From Flavobacteriales bacterium UBA1531 (GTDB lineage Bacteria > Bacteroidota > Bacteroidia > Flavobacteriales_D > Sanyastnellaceae), in assembly GCA_002323795.1 (NCBI GenBank), contig DCPZ01000011.1:14131-78130 (forward strand): 64,000 nucleotides of DNA, read 5' to 3'. Shown piece after piece: positions 1 to 8,834 of this stretch; position 1 is the stretch's first letter, and each line of letters starts with the position of its first letter. The notes below the pieces were generated by a model. The model was not told where the DNA came from. It did not search any database and worked only from the letters and a program-made list of their open reading frames with translations. A program made the translations under genes and the position numbers.

Positions 1-2725
1 GCAATCCACTGCCACGAAAGAATTGTGGATCTACCGTGTACCAGCTTAATGCTGCGCGGTTGTAATTGTACAGCAAGCTGTCTTCTGCACTTCCTTCCGG
101 AAACAGTGCAGGTTGCAACTTTGGTGTTGAGGCCAAGAACCATCGATTCACGGATCGAATATCAATGGCTGATTGGCTGCCTTCAAAATCGTCGATGTAA
201 GCGTTTCCATCTTGCCCAATCGCTCGGCTGTGTCCTGGAATCAGATAAGCGGCTTCCGCAGAAATATCGATACTCGAACCTGATGAAGTCTCATAAAAAG
301 GCAAGGCGTCAATCAATTCTGTCAGGAATGGTGCGTCATCTTGGTAGCTGAAATCAGCTCCGAAAATGGAGTTGTTTACGGGCTCATTGCCGATGTTCAC
401 TTTCTGCGTTAAGGGTCGTTCTCGGAGATTCAAAAAGGTCGCCCCCAAATTGAATCGATCCCCAACAGCGTAATCGAAACGTGTCCCCATCATGGTTTTG
501 GTCTGAATGCTAAAGAGCGAATTGCTCTCAAGCGAAACCTTGATGTTTCGTCCAGACTCCAGCAATCCATCATTGATGATGCGCACACGACCCAATTGGT
601 AATCGACCGTGTAATCTTGATTCTCGATCAAGCGAACCCCACCGGCAGTTACGGTCACAGAACCTTCGGGAATGTTCATGGCTTGAAGGGCAATCTCACT
701 GCTCGTTTGACTCTGAAATTCACCCTTGATTCGGAATCGATTCAGGGACGGAATTTGCTGTGCAGCAGTTTTTGTGCTGTCATAAAGGGGCTGAAAGACA
801 ATGCTCTGAATCAGATTCGCCGCCAAATCAGGATCATCCACTCTTTCCTCAATTTCTCGCCTCAGATTAGCTCCAAAAGGCTCCACCGACGGGAAGAATA
901 TCCGACCATTTTGGCTATGAATGGTTCCGCCCGTTGTAGCTGCATTATCGACAAAATCAAAGACACCATCGGGCTGGCTCATCCCATTGATATCGAGGCG
1001 ATCCATCCCCAACAATTGCAGCAGTAGCGTACCGTCAAGTGGGTTGCGTGGGATGTAGTTGAGATCGACCCCCGTCGCCGGATCATTGTACCAAATGTTC
1101 AGTCGGAAATTCTCCTCGCTGAGTCCAAAAGCCTGCATTGAGTAGACATTTTTCATCATCGTGCGCCACAAAGGAGCGCGTGACCCATCACTCAAACGCA
1201 ATTGCGTGATACTCGATTTCAGCATTTTCAAAACCAAGGCGCTCGGAGCCGTATAACCATCTTGGGAAAGAGTTCCCACTTGATGTGTTTCACCATTGAG
1301 TGTGTACTCATATGCCACCGCCAGTACTTCCGCATTGTTTAACGCTTGGCGCAACGAAATAAAGCCCAATCGTGCATTGTAAGTGAATTCCGTTGGCGCC
1401 AACTTTCGTGCGTTTCCGACTCGCTCATAGTGAATGCCTTGGGTAAGACCGAGACCCATGGCGCCAATCGCACCATTTGCCCCTGTAAAACCCATGACAT
1501 CTGAGTTGTTTACCATCATGTCGAACAGCGTGTTGTTCGCGTTCGTTGGATTGGGGCGAATCGCGTCCGGACTTCCAGCCAATTCTGCAACAGGAAGATT
1601 GGACGAGATGTAGCTCGGATTTTCCCCCAAATCTGTGAAACCGATCACATTTCGCACGTCTTGGGTGTTCGCCTGCGTATTGACAACCCAAACTTCAATC
1701 CTTGTAATGTTTGCTCCTGAACTCGGCACTGGCAAGCTCCGCATTGCTTCATCGTACTCTTCCAAGAAGTATTGGGAGAGAAAGTAGTGGCGATTCGCTT
1801 CGTAGTCATCCGCTCGAATGTCAAATTCTTGCGTTTGGGCTCCTCCATCAACTTCAATTTCCTTCCGTTCGCCTTTTTGCTGGGAGAAGACGGTTGTGTT
1901 GTACAATCGGCCCCATTGTGTTTCCAACTTCACCCCAAAAAGGCTTTGACTTCCTGTGATCAATGTCCCGGGCAATGGCATCGAAATATGCCCCGCTTCA
2001 AAATTCTTGAGGATGTCATCTTCTTCTCCTTGGAAACCGATGTTCATCTGATTCTCAAAGTCAAAAAGCGCTTCGGTGTTGTAGTTCGTCCCAAGGTCAA
2101 TCTTATCTCCAATCTTTCCGCCGATGTTCATCTGTATGCGCTGGTCGAAATCAAACGTTGTGATGCGACGCTGTCGTTCTGGAATCCGGGGGTTTTCAGT
2201 ATTGGAAATATTAACCCCAAAGGTCAACTCTGCAGACCCCTGTGGCTTGATTTCAATCTCATTGCTCCCAAAGATTGTCTCGAATAACTTGCTGTCAATC
2301 GTAAGCTTCGGGGCGAAAGCACGCTCTGCCTCATCATCCTCCACTTGCAACTCGTTCCAATACTCCGTAAGGTTGCCCTCCATGTCAAAATTGAGGTACT
2401 CATCGAGGGTCAGAAAAGTCGAAGGTCTGTACTCGATTGTGTCTCCCACAAGCTGCTGAATGCTATACATCCCAGTCTCCTCATCCAAGACAACTTGATA
2501 AGTGAAATTGCTCGGCCATGCAAAGTCGAAGCCCTCGGGAGACTCGATGGGGTTGAATTGATCTTCACCTCCAAAAGGAAAGGGCAAATCAATGATCAAA
2601 CTATCGTTCACTGACTCCTCATCATTCGAGCTCTGTGCCCTTACCGAAAAGGCCACGAAAATCAGGGCGAACATCAACAAAGAAGTTCGCAAAGCGCAAG
2701 AAAGGTCAGCCGTTCTTTTCAGCAT
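1..2725 (-). CDS. sprA: SprA, T9SS outer-membrane translocon (N-terminal part, cut by window edge)
   Basis: Reading the minus strand from the ATG at 2725 gives an uninterrupted frame of about 908 codons that runs off the left edge, so the C-terminal part lies outside. Full SprA/Sov proteins are roughly 2,300-2,500 residues. It begins with a signal peptide (MLKRTADLSCALRTS..., ending near AFSVRAQ). Recognisable family stretches include FDFDQRIQMNIGGKIGDKI, LGTNYNTEALFDFENQ, PLPGTLITGSQSLFG and, near the edge, LSWYTVDPQFF. SprA is the giant beta-barrel that exports T9SS cargo across the outer membrane. Its start codon overlaps the ruvA stop (TAATG), placing it in a maeB-ruvA-sprA operon, a gene order known from Flavobacteriia. 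No frameshift or stop was seen in the visible part. Confidence 0.95.
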   Translation of the reverse strand, partial: MLKRTADLSCALRTSLLMFALIFVAFSVRAQSSNDEESVNDSLIIDLPFPFGGEDQFNPIESPEGFDFAWPSNFTYQVVLDEETGMYSIQQLVGDTIEYRPSTFLTLDEYLNFDMEGNLTEYWNELQVEDDEAERAFAPKLTIDSKLFETIFGSNEIEIKPQGSAELTFGVNISNTENPRIPERQRRITTFDFDQRIQMNIGGKIGDKIDLGTNYNTEALFDFENQMNIGFQGEEDDILKNFEAGHISMPLPGTLITGSQSLFGVKLETQWGRLYNTTVFSQQKGERKEIEVDGGAQTQEFDIRADDYEANRHYFLSQYFLEEYDEAMRSLPVPSSGANITRIEVWVVNTQANTQDVRNVIGFTDLGENPSYISSNLPVAELAGSPDAIRPNPTNANNTLFDMMVNNSDVMGFTGANGAIGAMGLGLTQGIHYERVGNARKLAPTEFTYNARLGFISLRQALNNAEVLAVAYEYTLNGETHQVGTLSQDGYTAPSALVLKMLKSSITQLRLSDGSRAPLWRTMMKNVYSMQAFGLSEENFRLNIWYNDPATGVDLNYIPRNPLDGTLLLQLLGMDRLDINGMSQPDGVFDFVDNAATTGGTIHSQNGRIFFPSVEPFGANLRREIEERVDDPDLAANLIQSIVFQPLYDSTKTAAQQIPSLNRFRIKGEFQSQTSSEIALQAMNIPEGSVTVTAGGVRLIENQDYTVDYQLGRVRIINDGLLESGRNIKVSLESNSLFSIQTKTMMGTRFDYAVGDRFNLGATFLNLRERPLTQKVNIGNEPVNNSIFGADFSYQDDAPFLTELIDALPFYETSSGSSIDISAEAAYLIPGHSRAIGQDGNAYIDDFEGSQSAIDIRSVNRWFLASTPKLQPALFPEGSAEDSLLYNYNRAALSWYTVDPQFFRGSGL

Positions 2726-3321
2726 TACAGTCGCTTCAAGGCATGTTTTATCAAATCCTCTACCGTATCAAGGGCAGGCGAATCCTTTAAAATTTGGTCT
2801 AAGGTCTTTTCACACCGGCTTCGATCAAAACCAAGTGTGGTGAGCGCAACTAACGCATCCTGCCGCGAATTATTGCCGGAGGCTTTTGCTGCAGCTAAAA
2901 ACGGAGCGTCCGCCGAACTTAAGGCGCCCACTTTGTCTTGAAGATCAATGATAATCCTTTGAGCTGTCTTGGCACCAATGCCCTTCACGCTTTTCATGGC
3001 ATTCACGTCTCCCTGTTGAATGGCGTTTCGCGCTGAGTTGGGATCCATAGAACTCAAAATCATGCGAGCAGTATTCGCCCCAACACCACTTACTCCTAAC
3101 AACATTAAAAACAATTCACGCTCCTCCGGATGAGCAAAACCATAAAGCAGCTGAGCATCTTCACGCACCACCAAATGCGTGTGCAACAGCACGCTTTCAT
3201 CCTGGCCCAGTTGCTCGAAGGTGTGCAAGCTGATGTGCACCTGATAACCCACGCCGGCGCATTCGATCACCGCATATGTGGGGGTCTTTTCTACCAATCT
3301 GCCTCTCAAGTGATGTATCAT
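2725..3321 (-). CDS. ruvA: Holliday junction branch migration protein RuvA
   Basis: 198 residues, the usual RuvA length. RuvA binds four-way DNA junctions as a tetramer and loads the RuvB motor for branch migration during recombinational repair. The N-terminal OB-fold is recognisable ([25 protein letters not shown]-type start). Two helix-hairpin-helix motifs follow at about residues 74-88 (LLGVSGVGANTARMIL) and 109-123 (VKGIGAKTAQRIII). A C-terminal RuvB-binding helical domain ends the protein. The start overlaps the maeB stop by 4 nt (ATGA) and its stop overlaps the sprA start by 1 nt, so the three genes are probably cotranscribed and translationally coupled. ruvB is in the same window but about 22 kb away in a different operon; ruvC is not in the window. 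Confidence 0.97.
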   Translation of the reverse strand: MIHHLRGRLVEKTPTYAVIECAGVGYQVHISLHTFEQLGQDESVLLHTHLVVREDAQLLYGFAHPEERELFLMLLGVSGVGANTARMILSSMDPNSARNAIQQGDVNAMKSVKGIGAKTAQRIIIDLQDKVGALSSADAPFLAAAKASGNNSRQDALVALTTLGFDRSRCEKTLDQILKDSPALDTVEDLIKHALKRL

Positions 3322-5603
3322 GCTTCTTTTTTGTTTTGAGCATCAACGACGGCAAGACGAACCATGTCATGAATCTCACGAACTGAAGACCCCATTTGAA
3401 GCACGTGAAAGGATTTTCTCATTCCCAATAAAATGGGTCCTTGCACTCCAATACCCGCCATCTCTTGCAGCAGTTTGTAGGCGATATTGCCCGAGGCAAG
3501 ATTCGGAAAGATGAGGGTGTTGACGCGCTTTTCATGCAAAGTTGAAAATGGGAATGAGTCCGACAAAAGCTCGTCGTTCAAGGCAAAGTTTGCTTGAATC
3601 TCGCCATCTACAATCAAATCGGGGTGCTTTTCCTTGAGGATTCGGGCTGCTTCTGCCATCTTTTCTGCATCCACTCCTAAAGCAGACCCGAAGTTGGAGT
3701 AACTCAAAAGAGCTATTCGAGGGACAATACGGAGGCTCCGAACTGCCCTAGCCGTTAAGACCGCAATGGCGGCAATTTCTTCGGCCGTTGGATTGAGATT
3801 GACCGTAGTGTCAGCAAAGAACATCGGGCCGCGCTTGGTGTCCAAGATGTACATCCCAGCCACTTTATTCGTATCCTCAGCCTTCCCAATCACCTGCAGG
3901 GCTGGGCGTATCACTGAAGGATAGGTTCGTGTCAAACCCGAAATGAGTGCGTCAGCACGTCCCGTCCGCACCATCATCGCACCGTAATAATTGCGCTGAC
4001 GCATCAAACGTTCACCTTCTCGTGCTGTCAAACCATGCCGCATGCGCAATTTGAAAAATTCATCTCCATATGCAGTTCGGGTTTCCAATTCCTCATTGGA
4101 ACGTGGATTGATCACCTCAACACCATCCAATTCCAAATTGTGCTCCACGATCAACTCCTCAATCACCGATCGTCGACCCAGTAATATGGGAATGGCAATG
4201 CCTTCTGCTCTCGCTTGTTCCGCGGCCTTCAAAACTTTGTGGTGATCTCCTTCGGCAAAGACAACTCGTTTGGGCGATTTTTTGGCGCGATCTGCAATGG
4301 TACGAGCGAGACCAGAATCGTAACCGATTCGATTCAATAAGGCCTTGTGATAGGCCTCCCAATCATGGATTGGCTGACGAGCTACACCAGATTCCATCGC
4401 CGCTTTGGCAACGGCAGGGGCAACGTACGTGATGAGCCTTGGGTCCAAAGGTTTAGGGATAATTAAGTCACGACCAAATGCAAACGACTGATTTCCGTAG
4501 GCCGCTGCCACTTCATCTGGAACATTCTCCTTAGCGAGATCTGCAATGGCGCGTACGGCCGCAATTTTCATGGCGTCATTGATGCTCGTGGATCGTACGT
4601 CCAACGCGCCTCGGAAGATGAATGGAAAACCCAAGACGTTGTTCACTTGATTCGGGTGATCGGATCGTCCTGTTGCCATGATGATGTCATCTCGTACCTC
4701 CAAAGCTTCATTATATGCAATTTCAGGATCCGGATTGGCCAAAGCAAACACAATTGGATGGGTTGCCATGGAGGCGACCATTGCTTGCGTTACCAATCCT
4801 CCCTTGCTCAATCCCAAGAAGACATCCGCACCTTTCATTGCCGAATCTAAATCGGCAAACGACCGATCACTCGCATATTTCTGCTTGGAATCAACCAAAT
4901 TGTCTCGCTTCGAATTGATGTGGCCGCGGCTATCAAACACATCCGCTTGATCTGGAGACATGCCCAACTGCTCATACAGGTCCAAGCAACTCATGGCAGC
5001 TGCTCCTGCTCCGCTCACAACAATGCGCACATCCTGAATCTTCTTGCCCGCCAATTCCAGTGCATTCAACAAAGCTGCTGAGGAAATAATCGCCGTTCCA
5101 TGCTGGTCATCATGCATGACCGGAATATCCAATTCCGCTTTCAATCGACGCTCAATTTCAAACGCTTCCGGAGCCTTAATGTCCTCTAAATTGATGCCTC
5201 CAAACGTGGGTGCTATGGCTTTTACTGTAGAGATAAAATGATCGACATCGGTAGAGTCGACTTCAATGTCAAAAACGTCAATGTCAGCAAAAACCTTGAA
5301 CAATACACCTTTTCCCTCCATCACGGGCTTGCTTGCTTCGGGGCCAATGTCTCCCAACCCGAGCACTGCCGTGCCATTGGTAATCACAGCAACTAGATTG
5401 CCCTTTGCCGTGTATTTATATACGTCCGATGAATTCTCAGCGATGGCCATGCAAGGCTCAGCGACGCCCGGACTGTATGCCAAGGATAAATCGTTCTGTG
5501 TGCTGTAAGGCTTTGTGGGCACCACCTCGATTTTTCCCTTTCTTCCACGGCTGTGGTACTCGAGTGCAGCTTTTTTACTGGATGAATGCATCTTGTCGCT
5601 CAT
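3318..5603 (-). CDS. maeB: NADP-dependent malic enzyme with C-terminal phosphotransacetylase-like domain
   Basis: 761 residues, matching the long MaeB type. It catalyses oxidative decarboxylation of malate to pyruvate and CO2 with reduction of NADP. The malic domain shows [11 protein letters not shown] (about residues 41-51) and HDDQHGTA (164-171), and the Rossmann domain follows ([10 protein letters not shown]). From about residue 440 a phosphate acetyl/butyryltransferase-like domain begins ([17 protein letters not shown], later [11 protein letters not shown]). In this family that domain is thought to be regulatory (binding acetyl-CoA or similar) rather than catalytic. An alternative start is the Met at residue 5. 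It is the first gene of maeB-ruvA-sprA; no clear TANNTTTG box was found in the short gap upstream. Confidence 0.96.
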   Translation of the reverse strand: MSDKMHSSSKKAALEYHSRGRKGKIEVVPTKPYSTQNDLSLAYSPGVAEPCMAIAENSSDVYKYTAKGNLVAVITNGTAVLGLGDIGPEASKPVMEGKGVLFKVFADIDVFDIEVDSTDVDHFISTVKAIAPTFGGINLEDIKAPEAFEIERRLKAELDIPVMHDDQHGTAIISSAALLNALELAGKKIQDVRIVVSGAGAAAMSCLDLYEQLGMSPDQADVFDSRGHINSKRDNLVDSKQKYASDRSFADLDSAMKGADVFLGLSKGGLVTQAMVASMATHPIVFALANPDPEIAYNEALEVRDDIIMATGRSDHPNQVNNVLGFPFIFRGALDVRSTSINDAMKIAAVRAIADLAKENVPDEVAAAYGNQSFAFGRDLIIPKPLDPRLITYVAPAVAKAAMESGVARQPIHDWEAYHKALLNRIGYDSGLARTIADRAKKSPKRVVFAEGDHHKVLKAAEQARAEGIAIPILLGRRSVIEELIVEHNLELDGVEVINPRSNEELETRTAYGDEFFKLRMRHGLTAREGERLMRQRNYYGAMMVRTGRADALISGLTRTYPSVIRPALQVIGKAEDTNKVAGMYILDTKRGPMFFADTTVNLNPTAEEIAAIAVLTARAVRSLRIVPRIALLSYSNFGSALGVDAEKMAEAARILKEKHPDLIVDGEIQANFALNDELLSDSFPFSTLHEKRVNTLIFPNLASGNIAYKLLQEMAGIGVQGPILLGMRKSFHVLQMGSSVREIHDMVRLAVVDAQNKKEA

Positions 5604-5658
5604 GCAATGATTCGAATCTTCCGCTCGTGCTAGTTGGTCCTTCTTAAACGAAAGGGAT

Positions 5659-6438
5659 TCAGTGGGCGACCACGAATCGTTCCGAGATGCCAGTTCCTTC
5701 GTTTGTCGTCAACGTTAGGATGTAGAATCCTGACTCCCAAAGAGATGCGTCGATATATACGACGCCATGTTGGGATGTGAGCTGAGCCGTCTCAACCTCG
5801 CGACCGTTGCTGTCAAATATTGACATCGTCGCGCTGTTCGCTCCGTTTAGGTGATACGGAAAAGATGAAATCCCGACCACCGGTTGAGGAAAAATGGCTT
5901 CTCCTGAGACGGCAGGAGTCTCTTCACCAACATCAAGGGCACAATTTTCTGCATCTAAGCAGAAAAGAACCATTTGACACGTTCCGGCGTCGACGTCATT
6001 TACGGGGTGAAAACAATACTCCAACGCGGTCACCCCAGCCACTCCAGCAGGGTAGTAATCCGCGATGAATGTCGAATCCGTCTCCTCTGGCGCCAGACTC
6101 ACCAAATAGAAATCATCGTCAAATGAGCTAAACGTGCCAACTGGGTAGCACAAAGGCCCCCAGCAGAAGCGGTCATAAGCACCCTCGTTCTCTTCGACAT
6201 ACGGCAAATTATATGGGCTAACAAGCTGAGAAATATATCGGGTGACCTGCAGTTGCAAAGTGTCCTCTGTCAAATTGGTAACGTCCCAGTGAATTGCAAT
6301 TTCTGCGTTTTCCGGATCCGAAAGGCTGCCTTCAAAGACCTCTATTGGATCGACTAAAGAGGGCTGTGCAATGGCCGTTCCCGCCAGCAGGCAAAAGCTC
6401 ATGGAAACAGCAATGAAAAGTGATTTTAGCTCATTCAT
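5659..6438 (-). CDS. Secreted T9SS-sorted protein of unknown function
   Basis: 259 residues with a signal peptide (MNELKSLFIAVSMSFCLLAG, cleaved near IAQ) and a C-terminal type A T9SS sorting domain of about 75 residues. That domain shows a short PQPVVGISSFPY start, an IFDSNGREV-type strand and a final ERFVVAH strand. The central domain begins with EVFEGSLSDPENAEIAIHW and carries a CX4C pair in FCWGPLCYP. A similar cysteine-containing motif recurs, from memory, in Bacteroidota secreted proteins without a known role. No enzymatic motif is visible. It is divergent from the tlpA-like gene (108 bp gap) and may belong to the same extracytoplasmic thiol locus, but that is inference from proximity and paired cysteines. 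Confidence 0.8.
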   Translation of the reverse strand: MNELKSLFIAVSMSFCLLAGTAIAQPSLVDPIEVFEGSLSDPENAEIAIHWDVTNLTEDTLQLQVTRYISQLVSPYNLPYVEENEGAYDRFCWGPLCYPVGTFSSFDDDFYLVSLAPEETDSTFIADYYPAGVAGVTALEYCFHPVNDVDAGTCQMVLFCLDAENCALDVGEETPAVSGEAIFPQPVVGISSFPYHLNGANSATMSIFDSNGREVETAQLTSQHGVVYIDASLWESGFYILTLTTNEGTGISERFVVAH

Positions 6439-6443
6439 GGGGG

Positions 6444-6451
6444 CGAAGATA
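6444..6451 (-). promoter_or_regulatory. -7 box TATCTTCG, 5 nt before an ATG
   Basis: Minus-strand TATCTTCG differs by one base from the Bacteroidota consensus TANNTTTG and lies 5 nt upstream of the ATG at 6438. It would place transcription start at or very near the start codon. No convincing -33 TTTG is visible. Assigned from sequence only. Confidence 0.5.
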
Positions 6452-6546
6452 CCGAGATTGGCTTGGAATTTGCCCTTGAAGATGACAACCTTTGGGCAGA
6501 TTCGTTTTAAATTGTCCTCGCTTGCACTTCCTAGAAACCGAAGAAC

Positions 6547-7047
6547 ATGAAATCCAACATTCTCCGAGGCGGAATCGCCTTCGCCTTCATCGCAATATTT
6601 GCGGCTTGTTCTTGGTCACAAACCTTGCCCGCAGTCCAATTGAAAAATATGGATGGTGAATCCATTTCCACAGAAGGTTTAATTACACCAGGGAGTCCAA
6701 CGTTAATTTGCTTCTGGGCGACTTGGTGCAGCCCTTGTAAGCGTGAGCTGAACAATTACGCCGAACTCTATGAAGATTGGAAAGATGAAACCGGGGTCAA
6801 AATTGTTGCCGTGAGCATTGATGACCAACGCAGCATTCGAAGGGTAGCCCCATATGTCAATAGCGTTCTATGGGACTACGAAATTCTTTTGGACCCCAAC
6901 AAAGATTTTGCACGAGCAATGCAGGTGGTCAATGTCCCTCATACGTTTCTCGTTAACGGTGAAGGAAAAATTGTTTGGCAGCACAACAACTACTCGGATG
7001 GCGATGAAGAAGAGGTCTATGAGCAACTTGTGAAATGGTCAGAATGA
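6547..7047 (+). CDS. TlpA-like extracytoplasmic thioredoxin-fold protein
   Basis: 166 residues. An N-terminal hydrophobic segment (to about residue 24) exports the protein. The FAAC at residues 18-21 resembles a weak lipobox, so it could be a lipoprotein or a periplasmic protein cleaved after WSQ. The thioredoxin active site is CFWATWCSPCKREL with C61 and C64, and the cis-proline strand is NVPHTFLV. The family (TlpA/ResA) carries out thiol-disulfide exchange in the periplasm. The gene overlaps the DUF6029 gene by 4 nt (ATGA), the tightest coupling in this cluster, which suggests that the two products work together. The partner or substrate cannot be told from sequence. Confidence 0.9.
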   Translation: MKSNILRGGIAFAFIAIFAACSWSQTLPAVQLKNMDGESISTEGLITPGSPTLICFWATWCSPCKRELNNYAELYEDWKDETGVKIVAVSIDDQRSIRRVAPYVNSVLWDYEILLDPNKDFARAMQVVNVPHTFLVNGEGKIVWQHNNYSDGDEEEVYEQLVKWSE

Positions 7048-8726
7048 ATTTTAAAACCGTCCTCGTCTGTGCCATGCTATTTCCTGCAATGGGACTTGCT
7101 CAAGGTGACGTGAGGGAAGCTGGAAGCGTTTCGGGAAACCTCCAAATGCTCTGGCAGAGCTATAGTGAAGACGCCTTGATTGGAGCCATCGTACCGCCCG
7201 AAAAATCTGGCTTCAATGCATTTGGCAACCTCATCTATAAGCAAGGCGGATTCAGCGCCGGTTTGCGCTACGAATCTTACCTGAATGCCGTTCTTGGTTT
7301 CCCGGGCAGATTCAAGGGAAGCGGAATCGGCTACCGATACGCCCGATACGCAGACCCAGCAGGAAAAGTTGATTTTACGATCGGTAATTTTTACGAACAA
7401 TTCGGAAGTGGAATGATTCTCAGGGCGTACGAAGAGCGTGCGCTTGGGATAGACAACGCATTGGATGGGGTCCGCCTCATCATTCGTCCCATTGAAGGCG
7501 TTGAACTGAAAGCCCTTTATGGTAAGCAACGATTGGACTTCGACAGCCGATTGATCAATGGCCCTGGTATCGTGAGGGCTATCGATGGCACAATTGACAT
7601 CAATGGCTTACTCGCAAAAAATGGTGGATACGATTGGAAAACCAAACTCAGTTTAGGGGCAAGCTTCGTGAGTAAATTCCAAGAGGGGGGCACCATCACC
7701 AAAGACTCTCTAATTTTGGTGCTGCCTGAAAATATTGGAGCTTGGTCTTACCGATTGGATGCGCAACGCGCCGGCTGGTCTGCTGGTCTAGAGTATTCTG
7801 GAAAAATCAATGACCCGAACGCTGACAATGGTTACACCTACCGCAACGGAGAGGCGCTGTTGGCCAATTTAGGGTACACCCGACGAGGATTGGGATTCAG
7901 CCTCAGTGCCAAGACGGTAGACAATATGAGTTTTCGATCCGATCGAGATGTTTTGCTGTTTGATCTACCCATCAACTACATCCCCGCGATTACGCAACAA
8001 CACACCTACAATTTGGCAGCGACTCTATACCCTTATGCCACCGTAATTTCAGGAGAGTCAAGTGCAAGTGCGGAGCTCTTCTACAACATCCCAAAAGGCT
8101 CTCAAGTTGGAGGAAAATATGGGACGACAATCAGCATTAATTTCGCGGCAGCCAATGGGCTTGACACCACGAATTTAAGTGATCAAGCCGAACAAGTATA
8201 TGGTTATGAGCGTAATTCTTGGGGATTTGGTCCGAGTAAATTTGTGCGCGACTTCAATGTTCAAGTGAGTCGAAAGGTTTCGAAAACGTTCAAATGGAAA
8301 TACACCTATTACAACCTCGAGTTCAATACACTTGCAACTCCCGTTACCACCACTTTCAAGGGAATTGTCTACGCGGACATACACGTACTTGAAACCCAGG
8401 TCAGAACAAGCAAACGGCAAAGCCTTAGAACAGAATTTCAAGCACTTTTCACCGAACAAGACAAAGGAGATTGGGCCACTGTATTGGCCGAATATACATG
8501 GAGCCCCCATTGGTTTTTGAGCATCGTCGATCAGTACAATTTCGGAAATTCAGACCCAAATGCTCGGGTTCACTACCTGTTTGGGGCGGTTGGCCGAATC
8601 GATGGCCCTCACAGGCTTTCAATCGGATATGGAAAACGGCGTGAGGGGATCTTCTGCATTGGTGGTGTTTGCCGAGCTGTTCCAGCATCCAATGGATTTG
8701 AAGTCAATTTCACCAGCAGTTTTTGA
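7044..8726 (+). CDS. DUF6029 family outer-membrane beta-barrel protein
   Basis: 560 residues from the ATG at 7044, which overlaps the tlpA stop (ATGA) and leads directly into a signal peptide (MNFKTVLVCAMLFPAMGLAQ). An in-frame ATG at 7035 would only add MVR. The rest is rich in alternating aromatic/polar strands with short turns and ends in FEVNFTSSF, typical of an outer-membrane barrel. I match it to DUF6029 by stretches such as GNFYEQFGSGMILRAYEER and LGIDNALDGVRL. Close to the C terminus it has a CX4C pair, FCIGGVCR, the only such pair in the barrel. Function is unknown. Position between TlpA-like and secreted thioredoxin-fold genes suggests a role in envelope redox chemistry or transport, but this is inferred. 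Confidence 0.82.
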   Translation: MNFKTVLVCAMLFPAMGLAQGDVREAGSVSGNLQMLWQSYSEDALIGAIVPPEKSGFNAFGNLIYKQGGFSAGLRYESYLNAVLGFPGRFKGSGIGYRYARYADPAGKVDFTIGNFYEQFGSGMILRAYEERALGIDNALDGVRLIIRPIEGVELKALYGKQRLDFDSRLINGPGIVRAIDGTIDINGLLAKNGGYDWKTKLSLGASFVSKFQEGGTITKDSLILVLPENIGAWSYRLDAQRAGWSAGLEYSGKINDPNADNGYTYRNGEALLANLGYTRRGLGFSLSAKTVDNMSFRSDRDVLLFDLPINYIPAITQQHTYNLAATLYPYATVISGESSASAELFYNIPKGSQVGGKYGTTISINFAAANGLDTTNLSDQAEQVYGYERNSWGFGPSKFVRDFNVQVSRKVSKTFKWKYTYYNLEFNTLATPVTTTFKGIVYADIHVLETQVRTSKRQSLRTEFQALFTEQDKGDWATVLAEYTWSPHWFLSIVDQYNFGNSDPNARVHYLFGAVGRIDGPHRLSIGYGKRREGIFCIGGVCRAVPASNGFEVNFTSSF

Positions 8727-8788
8727 CGCCCTGCATCTATTTCTAGGAAGAAATGTGATAAATGTGACAATTATGTCGAGATTTTCTC

Positions 8789-8796
8789 TAGTTTTG
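8789..8796 (+). promoter_or_regulatory. -7 box TAGTTTTG upstream of the first secreted TlpA/T9SS gene
   Basis: Perfect TANNTTTG match, 38 nt before the ATG at 8835, in the 108 bp gap after the DUF6029 gene. It suggests the secreted thioredoxin-fold gene has its own promoter besides any read-through. No clear -33 element. Confidence 0.5.
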
Positions 8797-8834
8797 AGAA
8801 CCCCTAAATGAATTGAAAAATTAAACAGTTGAAT

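Noticed and set aside
596..2287. Plus-strand frames of 140-170 codons near the left edge
   Set aside because: Shadows of sprA, whose minus-strand frame is open over the whole stretch with family motifs.
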